Assembly (NCBI GenBank): GCA_002478885.1
Contig: DLKC01000048.1
Location: 1 to 64,000 of the forward strand
Length of the DNA stretch: 64,000 nucleotides
From: Chitinophagaceae bacterium UBA7600
Lineage (GTDB): Bacteria; Bacteroidota; Bacteroidia; Chitinophagales; Chitinophagaceae
Direction: 5' to 3'
A program made the translations under genes and the position numbers. Shown one piece after another: positions 44,422 to 52,613 of the stretch. Within the stretch, counting starts at the first letter, position 1; every line of letters starts with the position of its first letter. The notes below the pieces were generated by a model that was not told where the DNA came from, searched no databases, and saw only the letters and a program-made list of their open reading frames with translations.

Positions 44422-45861
44422 ATGGAAAATTTTTTACAGAACTATTTATGCAGCGACGGCATTTGGGACGAGATGTGCAACAACCGCTCCATCCGTGAGC
44501 AATACGCCAAAGTCTTCGATACGCTGCTGCAATCTACGGTTGCCGACCTGCAACAGAAAGACCGGCTTGCCGGTGAACTTTTCCTCAACCAGGGCATCAC
44601 GTTCACCGTGTACAGCGACAATGCCGGAATTGAAAGGATTTTCCCTTTCGACATCATCCCGCGTGTAATCACCGCCAAAGAGTGGGAGCATGTTGAGAAA
44701 GGCATCCAGCAAAGGCTGAAGGCGCTGAATATGTTTCTCAAAGATGTTTACAACGATCAGCAAATTCTCAAAGACGGCATTATACCGGCGCAACTGGTTG
44801 CATCGTGCCCGCATTTTCTGCGGGAGGTACACGGAATAAAAGTGCCTTATGATATTTATGTACACATCAGCGGTATCGATCTCATCCGTGGAGAGGATGG
44901 CACTTTTTATATTCTCGAAGACAACCTGCGCACGCCAAGCGGTGTAAGTTACATGCTCGAAAACCGCGAGGTCACCAAACGTATTTTTCCCGATATGGTT
45001 GCCGCCAACAATGTGCGCCGTGTACAGAATTACCCGTTGTTGCTGCACCAGATCCTGTTGTCGATGGCACCCACCCAACTCTCCTCACCTACCGTTGTAT
45101 TGCTAACACCCGGCGTTTATAACTCGGCCTATTACGAGCATACTTTTCTTGCACGGCAAATGGGCGTACAACTGGTCGAGGGACGCGACCTCGTGGTTGA
45201 CAACCATAAAGTATTTATGAAGACCACCAGCGGACTTGAACAGGTGCATGTTATTTACCGCAGGATCGATGATGATTATATGGACCCGTTAATTTTCCGC
45301 GCCGACAGCGCACTCGGCGTTCCCGGGATTATCGGCGCCTATCGCAAAGGCAATGTGGCGCTTGTAAATGCAGTCGGCAATGGGGTTGCAGACGACAAGG
45401 CCGTTTACGCCTATGTGCCTGACATGATTAAGTATTATCTCAACGAAGAACCCATACTGCCGAATGTTCCCACCTACCAGTTAAGTGATCCTGAGGCGAG
45501 GGAGCATGTGTTTAAAAATATCCGGCAAATGGTGATCAAGCGCACCAACCAGAGCGGCGGTTACGGCATGATCATGGGCAATACTATTGAAGAAGAAGAA
45601 TGGTTGAAAGCAAAGGAAACCATCCTCGCGGAGCCAAGAAATTTTATTGCGCAACCCATTATCCAGCTTTCGACGGTGCCGTGTTTTATCGATGGCAAGT
45701 TCCAGCCGCGTCATGTAGACCTGAGGCCATATGCTTTGTGCGGGCCGGATGGCGTGCAGATCGTGCCCGGCGGGCTTACCCGCGTGGCGTTACGGGAAGG
45801 CTCACTCGTGGTAAATTCTTCGCAGGGTGGCGGCAGTAAGGATACCTGGGTTATTGATTAA
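44422..45861 (+). CDS. circularly permuted type 2 ATP-grasp protein (DUF404/DUF407)
   Basis: About 479 residues from ATG 44422 (MENFLQNYLCSDG). This is the circularly permuted ATP-grasp family, probably an amide or peptide ligase. Family elements seen are PFDIIPRVI, an HISGIDLIRGEDGTFYILEDNLRTPSGVSYMLENR-type segment (ATP and metal residues E-D-N), and the C-terminal VIKRTNQSGGYGM nucleotide loop. It is the first gene of a three-gene operon with the alpha-E and transglutaminase proteins, a recurrent bacterial trio thought to modify peptides or proteins; the substrate is unknown. Confidence 0.9.
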   Translation: MENFLQNYLCSDGIWDEMCNNRSIREQYAKVFDTLLQSTVADLQQKDRLAGELFLNQGITFTVYSDNAGIERIFPFDIIPRVITAKEWEHVEKGIQQRLKALNMFLKDVYNDQQILKDGIIPAQLVASCPHFLREVHGIKVPYDIYVHISGIDLIRGEDGTFYILEDNLRTPSGVSYMLENREVTKRIFPDMVAANNVRRVQNYPLLLHQILLSMAPTQLSSPTVVLLTPGVYNSAYYEHTFLARQMGVQLVEGRDLVVDNHKVFMKTTSGLEQVHVIYRRIDDDYMDPLIFRADSALGVPGIIGAYRKGNVALVNAVGNGVADDKAVYAYVPDMIKYYLNEEPILPNVPTYQLSDPEAREHVFKNIRQMVIKRTNQSGGYGMIMGNTIEEEEWLKAKETILAEPRNFIAQPIIQLSTVPCFIDGKFQPRHVDLRPYALCGPDGVQIVPGGLTRVALREGSLVVNSSQGGGSKDTWVID

Positions 45862-45871
45862 AAAAATAATG

Positions 45872-45922
45872 AGCCCGGCTGTTGTGCATATCGCATCGCC
45901 TGTTGCGTCGCACAGCTGCAGG
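45872..45922 (-). repeat. dispersed intergenic repeat inside the ATP-grasp operon
   Basis: Minus-orientation copy: core GTTGCGTCGCACAGCTGCAG at 45902-45921, GCATCGCC before it, tail GAGCCCGGCTG at its left. It sits between genes 1 and 2 of what should be one operon, so it is probably transcribed. Confidence 0.65.
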
Positions 45923-45994
45923 TCCCGGCCAATGATCATCAAACAGGAATGCCGCAACCGAAAACTTGTAACTAACATAACAATCAACTGATAC

Positions 45995-46936
45995 ATGTTA
46001 AGTAGAATTGCAGACTCACTATTTTGGTTAAACCGCTATATGGAAAGAGCCGAAGGCCTTTTACGCGTAACTAGCACCAACTATATTCTGTCGCTGGATA
46101 AAGATGTAAACACGCACCTCAGCTGGAAGCCAGTGCTGGAAATGTTCACCTATGCCGACGACGAAAAGATTGCGGAGATCGAAGATAACAGCAATGCGGC
46201 GCTGCAACTGCTCATAACCGATGTTACCAATCAAAACTCCCTGAAAGTTATCTTAAACCGTGCCAGGGAAAACGCAAGGGGTGTTCAGGATCATATTACC
46301 AAAGAAGTATGGGAGCATGTAAACCATATGTACCATCTCGTAAACCAGCCTGATCTTGCCGCAAAGCTCAACAGCTATGAAGCCCTTGAGGTGATCGATA
46401 ATTTCGGCAAGAACAGTTTGCTTTTTACGGGCGTAACCGATACCACCATGCCGCGCGGTTCGGGCTGGAGTTTCATGAATCTTGGCAAGCTGATAGAACG
46501 TTGTACGCAAACAATAGAAATAACAGACAAGCAATACAAAAGCATCGGTTATGACCCGGGCAATTCTTCAGACATTTTAAGATGGCGGTCGTTACTGCTA
46601 TCGCTTTCGGGGTATGAACTGCATTTAAAAACCTACCGCGCTGCCGATTTTAATAAAGACGTGTTGCACCAGGTGCTGATCAACCAACACTTCACCCGCT
46701 CGGTTATTTACTCGCTTAGCCGTATTAACAAATACCTGGAAGACGTGGTAAAAGAAAACAGGGTTTCGGGCAACGACTCGCTGCAACTGTTTTTCGGACG
46801 ACTTTACAGCCGCGTAAAATATGTGGATATTGAAACACTCAAAGGCGTTATTTTGCAGCAATTTCTCGAAGAGGTCAGGCATGATCTTTTAGAATTCAGT
46901 AAAAGACTTGCACAAAACTTTTTCTCTTATTCCTAA
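45995..46936 (+). CDS. alpha-E domain protein (DUF403)
   Basis: A 313-residue, all-helical protein of the alpha-E family. The diagnostic start MLSRIADSLFWLNRYMERAEGLLRVT is present, and a GSGWSFMNLGKLIERCTQTIEI segment marks the centre. These proteins accompany the circularly permuted ATP-grasp protein and a transglutaminase in many genomes; their activity is unknown. Nine bases separate it from the transglutaminase gene. Confidence 0.92.
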   Translation: MLSRIADSLFWLNRYMERAEGLLRVTSTNYILSLDKDVNTHLSWKPVLEMFTYADDEKIAEIEDNSNAALQLLITDVTNQNSLKVILNRARENARGVQDHITKEVWEHVNHMYHLVNQPDLAAKLNSYEALEVIDNFGKNSLLFTGVTDTTMPRGSGWSFMNLGKLIERCTQTIEITDKQYKSIGYDPGNSSDILRWRSLLLSLSGYELHLKTYRAADFNKDVLHQVLINQHFTRSVIYSLSRINKYLEDVVKENRVSGNDSLQLFFGRLYSRVKYVDIETLKGVILQQFLEEVRHDLLEFSKRLAQNFFSYS

Positions 46937-46945
46937 AAAACAGGT

Positions 46946-47893
46946 ATGCCCGTTTTTAAGATCCACCACATAACAAAATACGAATACGACAGGCCTGTAA
47001 GCGAGAGCGTGAATGAAATAAAAATATTCCCGGTTGCAACAGACGAACAGGAAATTCTCTCGCACGAGATTATTATAAGTCCTACCCCGGATATGCACAG
47101 TTTTTATGATTACTGGGGCAATAAAACGGGTGTATTTAATATATTGCCGCTACACCCTTCCCTGGTCATTGAAAGTAAGCTGCTCATTCGAACAACAGCA
47201 TCTTCCCAGTTGCGTATTAACTTTCATACAGGTTTTGAGCAGTTGGAAAAGGAAAGATCCGGCGATATGAAACTGATCGAGTTCTCCGTAAAAGACCAGG
47301 TAAAAAACCAGCCCGGCATTGATGAAATTGTCGAGAAGATCAGCGGCGACCGGCGAAGCGTTGCTACCGTGGTAGAGCGTTGCGCGGAGTATATTTACAA
47401 ATACTTCAACTACAGGAAAGGAATTACCAATATAGAAACAACTGTTGATGAAATTTTAGCGCACCGCGGCGGCGTGTGCCAGGATTTTGCCCACCTGATG
47501 CTACAAGTGCTTGCCACGTTAAAGATACCATCAAGATATGTCAGCGGCTACATTTGCCCTAACAAAAATGGTATGCGTGGCGAAGGCGCTACACACGCAT
47601 GGGTAGAGGCTTACATTCCTGGCTATGGCTGGGCCGGCATTGACCCTACGAACAATGTATGGGTCACCAATAACCATATTAAACTGGCTGTTGGAAGACA
47701 TTTCAATGACTGCACACCTGTAAAGGGAACATTTAAGGGGCCGGCACGGCAGAAGCTTTCGGTGTACGTTTCGATCGGCTATGAAGACGGCCATGTATTT
47801 GAAGAGGTGAATAATGTACAGATGGAAACACAGGCGCCTGATCAAAAAGAAGAGCTGATCGGGGAACATTTTGCGGGACAGCAGCAACAATAA
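46946..47893 (+). CDS. transglutaminase-like cysteine peptidase family protein
   Basis: A 315-residue protein with an N-terminal bacterial transglutaminase-associated beta domain (about 1-140) and a papain-like transglutaminase core. The catalytic triad is seen as Cys178 in GGVCQDFAHL, His in THAWVEAYIPG (about 218) and Asp in GIDPTNN (about 234). In this genomic setting it probably hydrolyses or ligates isopeptide or peptide bonds on the product of the partner ATP-grasp enzyme. It is followed by a terminator, making it the last operon gene. Confidence 0.92.
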   Translation: MPVFKIHHITKYEYDRPVSESVNEIKIFPVATDEQEILSHEIIISPTPDMHSFYDYWGNKTGVFNILPLHPSLVIESKLLIRTTASSQLRINFHTGFEQLEKERSGDMKLIEFSVKDQVKNQPGIDEIVEKISGDRRSVATVVERCAEYIYKYFNYRKGITNIETTVDEILAHRGGVCQDFAHLMLQVLATLKIPSRYVSGYICPNKNGMRGEGATHAWVEAYIPGYGWAGIDPTNNVWVTNNHIKLAVGRHFNDCTPVKGTFKGPARQKLSVYVSIGYEDGHVFEEVNNVQMETQAPDQKEELIGEHFAGQQQQ

Positions 47894-47920
47894 GTCATTT
47901 TCCAATTTTTTCATAAACAG

Positions 47921-47949
47921 GCAGGCACCCTATTGTGCTTGCTTTTTTT
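47921..47949 (+). terminator. terminator of the ATP-grasp operon
   Basis: GCAGGCAC (47921-47928) pairs with GTGCTTGC (47935-47942), one G-T pair, followed by seven T. Confidence 0.8.
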
Positions 47950-47979
47950 ATTGCATCTTGCAGCCTCAAAGTTCTATTC

Positions 47980-48450
47980 ATGATTGTTTACAGGATATTG
48001 AGTGTGTTTGTCAATCTTTTTAGCGCCCTGATCGCTGTGATCACCCTGTTTGGGGTAATGTATGCGATTGCAAACCCGGCTGCGCTATTGCAGTGCTTTT
48101 TATTTATCGGAGTGACGCTCTATGGCTGGTTTGCCAATCGTTTTCACCGGCATGTGTTGTTGCAAGAGGAACGCCTTCCCAGGCGGCAGAAAGATTGGTT
48201 ACAGGTAAATGCAATCGTGGCCTTTATCTTTTGCGTACTAGGTATTTCCAACGCCGTATATGTTTACCGCAACCCCAATATTTTTGATGATGTTTTAAAA
48301 CAACTACCCCCTGAAATGGCCGCGAGCCAGCAGTTGTTGCTTAATATTTCCACCGGGCTTTTTGTTTGTTGCCTGTTACTGGCAATACATATAGCCTGGA
48401 CTTATATTCTTGTACGGAAGCATGCAGCTTATTTTACAGATGAGGCATAG
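47980..48450 (+). CDS. small integral membrane protein, unknown
   Basis: About 156 residues from ATG 47980 (MIVYRILSVFVNLFSALIAV). It has four probable membrane helices (around 5-25, 30-50, 75-95 and 120-145) with a basic cytoplasmic loop EERLPRRQKDW. I recognise no family. A frame-open start at 47935 would place codons inside the terminator and is rejected. It stands alone, 180 bases before the ELWxxDGT protein gene; that gap shows no distinct feature. Confidence 0.7.
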   Translation: MIVYRILSVFVNLFSALIAVITLFGVMYAIANPAALLQCFLFIGVTLYGWFANRFHRHVLLQEERLPRRQKDWLQVNAIVAFIFCVLGISNAVYVYRNPNIFDDVLKQLPPEMAASQQLLLNISTGLFVCCLLLAIHIAWTYILVRKHAAYFTDEA

Positions 48451-48630
48451 TGCATTTTGCCGTCAATTATTTTACCAATCTGCAAAGCAGGCCCACCTTA
48501 GGGCGATAGCTTCCGCTCAATCGCTACAGCGGACTTCCCGCTGACTGTGAAGTATTTACATTGACAAATAAATTATTGGTTATTTAACCTGCCAGCGGTT
48601 TCATTTATTATTTTAGCAAAAAACAGGCTT

Positions 48631-51600
48631 ATGAGATTTAGCATAATCGTCCTTACCGGTCTTGCCTGCATGTGTTTAAAAGCACCAGCGCAAACGGTGT
48701 TACCCGCGCAGCAAAATCAATCCCTTCCAAAACTGATGCAGTTGAGGGAAGATATTATCAAAGGCAAAAAAACAACTGCTGATCTTGACAGGATGTCAAT
48801 GAACAACGGCACTTTGATCACAGGAGCCCGTAGTATACCGGCACCCGGAAGAGCTGTATCTGCCGATAAGCTGCCTGCAGCAGCCACCAATGTTTTTCAC
48901 CTCACAAAAGATATTAATGCGCTAACCAGTTCAAACCCTTACAACAATAACCTGCTCAATTATTTTGACCTGAAGTATGCAGTTATGAATAACATCGCTT
49001 ATTTCTGGGCAGATGATGGTGTGCATGGATCTGAATTGTGGAGAAGCGACGGCACACCGGCAGGAACATACCTGGTAAAAGATATTACTGCAGGTAATTT
49101 ATCCAGCGCCGGATCACAAATTGCGTCGACTGGCAATAAGTTATTTTTTGCAGTAGGTACAGATCAACTGTGGACTTCGGACGGCACTGAAGCAGGGACA
49201 CAGTTTGTTAAAACCATACCTTTTACAGGCGGTAACAGCCTTGTAGATTTTTTCCCGGTGGGAAACAGTATTTTTTTCGTTGCAACCACTTTTCCAAGTG
49301 GCAGCATTTTCAACCAGTTGTGGAAGAGCGATGGTACAGATGCGGGGACGGTGCTCGTGTACGACGATGGCAATAATAACCCGGGCTGGGGAATGTCGCA
49401 TTTTACGTATGCCAATGGCCTGTTGTATTTTACCAACACCAACAGTGCGAACGGTTACGAGGTTTGGCGAAGCGATGGAACTACAGCAGGTACACATATT
49501 TTACGAGATATCAATCCTGACGCCTACGATTACTATGGGCAGGGGCCGGACAATTTAACGGTGTACAATAACCAGGTTTATTTCACGGAATCGGATGGCA
49601 CTTACAGAAAGCTCTTCGTAGCCGATATTGCCGGAACAACGGCTACGGCGGCACCCGGCAACAACAGCGTTATTTTTGATCCATTAAATTATTACCTGTT
49701 CGCCAACAACCCTTTTACCGTAAGTAATGGCCTGATGTATATGCAAGGCTCTACCGCGGCAACCGGGAATGAGCTTTTTCGCTACGACGCCATCAATGGC
49801 GAGGTATTGTTAAAAGATATTACGCCTGGTACAGACAATACGAAGATCATTGCATACGGAGCAATGTCAGATGTAAATAACGTGCTTTATTTTGGAGTTG
49901 TTAATGCAGCCAATCAATATGAGCTATGGGCAACAAGGGGCAAAACAAACAATACAGCAAGGATAAAGCAGTTCAATAACGGGGAATCTTTTTCCGCTTT
50001 TTTTAATGCAAACGGAACGCTTGTATTCCAGAAGTCGGATGCCACTTACGGAACCGAATTATGGAAAAGTGACGGTACAGGCACCGGAACTGTATTGGTA
50101 AAAGACATTTATGCAGGCGTTTACGGTGGCAATCCCAGCTTTTTTACGTTAGCGGGCAATAAGTTATTATTCACCGCCTATACAGCCGGTACCGGCAACG
50201 AATTATGGTCGAGCAACCTTACGGATGCCGGCACCAAACAAGTAAAAGATATTAACAAAAGCAGCACCGAAAGTTCTTATGCCGGACAGTATTATACGGG
50301 TATTACAGCTTTTGGAAACGGCGCATTATTTTCTGCATCAACAAAGGAAACCGGGGCCGAACTTTATCAATCCGATGGCAGTTCTGCCGGTACTGCCCTG
50401 CTTAAAGACAATGTTCCGGGCGAAGTTGGTTCGTCGCCTCAATTCTTCCTTAATAAGAACAACTATATTTATTTCAGAAGCAGCGAGCAGACAGGCAACA
50501 CTTATTTAAACAACATATACCGGACAGATGGAACCGCAGCAGGAACAGTAAAAATTGTCTCCGCGCCTACCGCATCAGAAAGGTTTACCGTCACCGACAA
50601 CGGATTTGTATATTATACTGCTTACAATAGCTTGAATTACACTTATGATCTTTACCGAAGCGATGGCACAGAAGCCGGTACCATTTTACTCTTGCCCGGC
50701 CTGTATTATGATGCCTTTCCGGTTGCTGTTGGCAACACGGTTTTCTTTGCCAATAGCGATAACAGCAACGGAACCGAGCTATGGAAAACTGACGGAACTG
50801 TTGCAGGTACTACGATCGTAAAAGATATTTACCCGGGTGCAAACAGTTCCGCTCCCTATAGCCTCACTGTATTTAATGGCAATATCTATTTTGGCGCATA
50901 TGACGGCACCAATTCAGCTTATTCATTCTGGCGCAGCAATGGCACAGAAGCCGGCACCATTAAACTGAGTACTGTTACTCCCTACACGCAGAATGTATTC
51001 GATAACAATAAACACTTCTGTGTTTCCAATAATACACTGTACTTTACCGCTTCCGACATTGTGAACGGCAACGGGTACGAACTATGGAAAACCACCGGCA
51101 CAGCTAACAGCACCAAAATGGTGAAAGATATTTACCCGGGAAGTTTCGGATCCAACCCAGGTTACCTGACCGATGTAAACGGCACCCTGTTTTTTATGGC
51201 CAATGATCCGTTGTATGGCCAGGAATTATGGGGCAGCAATGGAACAGCGAGCGGCACAAAACTCATAAAAGATGTAACGCCGGGGGGCAGTACCTATCTT
51301 AATTACCCCCCCACAGTGGCTGCCGGCAGGTTTTATTTCGTGGTCTTTGATTCGCTTTGGGTATCGGCGGGCACAGCAGCCAGCACCAAACAGGTAAACG
51401 ATGCCGGCCTCTCCGGTCTTCAATATATCCAAAACCTTACAGGCACGCCAACCAAGCTGTTTTTTGGGGCTTACACTTATAATAATGGTTACGAGTTATA
51501 TGTTGGTGACCTAACGCCCGGGGCGGCTACTATTGCCAGCACGGATGATGCAATAACACTTCCTGCATTCGATGCAAAGATTTATCCAAACCCTGTAAAA

Positions 51601-51804
51601 AATGTGGCGCAGGTAACGGTAAGCGGCGATGCAAAAAAGCTTAATATCACCGTAAGAGATATCAATGGAAAAGTTGTGCTGCAACAAAAATTCAGCAATA
51701 CTACACAGCTAACGTTGCAAACGGGAAAATTTGCAGCGGGTGTATATTTTGTAACAGTGCACAACGGCAGGGAAAGCAAAGTGATCAAGCTTGTAAAAGA
51801 CTAA
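48631..51804 (+). CDS. ELWxxDGTxxGT repeat protein with T9SS sorting domain
   Basis: A 1057-residue secreted protein. A signal peptide (1 to about 20, ending PAQ) is followed by about 17 repeats of roughly 45-60 residues, each centred on (E/Q)LW-x-S-DGT-x-AGT-x-LVKDI. Variants include ELWSSNLTDAGT, NIYRTDGTAAGT and SLWVSAGTAAST. The array probably forms one or more beta-propellers. The last 80 residues contain KIYPNPVKN and a VKD end, the type IX secretion signal. Probably displayed on the cell surface; no enzyme motif. Such repeats are prone to unequal recombination. Confidence 0.9.
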   Translation: MRFSIIVLTGLACMCLKAPAQTVLPAQQNQSLPKLMQLREDIIKGKKTTADLDRMSMNNGTLITGARSIPAPGRAVSADKLPAAATNVFHLTKDINALTSSNPYNNNLLNYFDLKYAVMNNIAYFWADDGVHGSELWRSDGTPAGTYLVKDITAGNLSSAGSQIASTGNKLFFAVGTDQLWTSDGTEAGTQFVKTIPFTGGNSLVDFFPVGNSIFFVATTFPSGSIFNQLWKSDGTDAGTVLVYDDGNNNPGWGMSHFTYANGLLYFTNTNSANGYEVWRSDGTTAGTHILRDINPDAYDYYGQGPDNLTVYNNQVYFTESDGTYRKLFVADIAGTTATAAPGNNSVIFDPLNYYLFANNPFTVSNGLMYMQGSTAATGNELFRYDAINGEVLLKDITPGTDNTKIIAYGAMSDVNNVLYFGVVNAANQYELWATRGKTNNTARIKQFNNGESFSAFFNANGTLVFQKSDATYGTELWKSDGTGTGTVLVKDIYAGVYGGNPSFFTLAGNKLLFTAYTAGTGNELWSSNLTDAGTKQVKDINKSSTESSYAGQYYTGITAFGNGALFSASTKETGAELYQSDGSSAGTALLKDNVPGEVGSSPQFFLNKNNYIYFRSSEQTGNTYLNNIYRTDGTAAGTVKIVSAPTASERFTVTDNGFVYYTAYNSLNYTYDLYRSDGTEAGTILLLPGLYYDAFPVAVGNTVFFANSDNSNGTELWKTDGTVAGTTIVKDIYPGANSSAPYSLTVFNGNIYFGAYDGTNSAYSFWRSNGTEAGTIKLSTVTPYTQNVFDNNKHFCVSNNTLYFTASDIVNGNGYELWKTTGTANSTKMVKDIYPGSFGSNPGYLTDVNGTLFFMANDPLYGQELWGSNGTASGTKLIKDVTPGGSTYLNYPPTVAAGRFYFVVFDSLWVSAGTAASTKQVNDAGLSGLQYIQNLTGTPTKLFFGAYTYNNGYELYVGDLTPGAATIASTDDAITLPAFDAKIYPNPVKNVAQVTVSGDAKKLNITVRDINGKVVLQQKFSNTTQLTLQTGKFAAGVYFVTVHNGRESKVIKLVKD

Positions 51805-51825
51805 AATCAATGTTTGTAAAAGGAG

Positions 51826-51859
51826 ATCCTGCGGCGTTTACCGTCGCGGGATTTTTTTT
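51826..51859 (+). terminator. rho-independent terminator
   Basis: ATCCTGCGGCG (51826-51836) pairs with CGTCGCGGGAT (51842-51852), two G-T pairs, followed by a T-run. Confidence 0.85.
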
Positions 51860-51860
51860 G

Positions 51861-51913
51861 TGTACCCGGCAGCGGCATTTCATGGCTGCAGTTGTTGCGT
51901 CGCACTCTTCATC
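51861..51913 (-). repeat. dispersed intergenic repeat, short form
   Basis: Minus-orientation copy: GTTGCGTCGCACTCTTCATC at 51894-51913, tail TGTACCCGGCAGCGG directly after the terminator T-run. It lies between convergent genes. Confidence 0.65.
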
Positions 51914-51944
51914 AACCTGTTCTCTACGCGGCACAAACAAGCTA

Positions 51945-52502
51945 TTATTTTTTTAGGCGCGCCTTTATCAACTCTACCATTTTCCTGCTCACATCAATCG
52001 AATAAGTAGGAATATTTACCGTGTGAATATCCAATTGCTCAAAATGATTGTCGCCACTAAAGCAAGTATATGTTCGGTTTTTAAACTTAAGATCTTCATT
52101 GATTGATTTTACAAAGAATACTGTTTCATGTTTTTTTGTTCCGTCTGTAAGGTCCAGGTCGTATTCAGACGCTTCTGTTTTACCAGCGTCAATATCTTTC
52201 AACGCGGCAGCAGTAACATCAACGAGTGCATACAGGCTGGCATTGGTTGAGTCTTTTACATATGACCAGGAATACAGCGAATCGACAGAGAAACTGATGG
52301 CACAAAAATAATGGGCGCCATTGTCTGTATAGTCATAGATGGTTTCACCCGATGGCACTTCGATTTTTATGTTGCTGCAGGCAAGACCTGGCAAAGTTGT
52401 AACCGATGTTGCTTCTTTCCTGCCATCATCTGGTGATGCACATGAACACAGGAAAAGTATTGCTGCGGTAACAGGTGCTGACAGGCGTAGCAGTATTTTC
52501 AT
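51945..52502 (-). CDS. lipoprotein, unknown function
   Basis: A 185-residue lipoprotein. The signal peptide ends in a lipobox around LFLCSC (Cys21 the likely lipidated residue), and a mixed alpha/beta domain follows. Recognisable points are two separate Cys (ACSNIK and YTCFSG) and a helical end RKMVELIKARLKK. I recognise no family. It is 111 bases downstream of the VCBS protein gene on the same strand, so the two might be co-transcribed. The coding call is supported by the lipobox and full-length open frame. Confidence 0.68.
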   Translation of the reverse strand: MKILLRLSAPVTAAILFLCSCASPDDGRKEATSVTTLPGLACSNIKIEVPSGETIYDYTDNGAHYFCAISFSVDSLYSWSYVKDSTNASLYALVDVTAAALKDIDAGKTEASEYDLDLTDGTKKHETVFFVKSINEDLKFKNRTYTCFSGDNHFEQLDIHTVNIPTYSIDVSRKMVELIKARLKK

Positions 52503-52613
52503 TCCTTATTTTTTGTGAAAATAGCCATCACGCCGGTTAACGCCGATACCGTGAACAGGGTAATTTCGCAGCCCTGGCTGGCAAATGATCTTCCGTAGCA
52601 GGGCGGCAACAGA

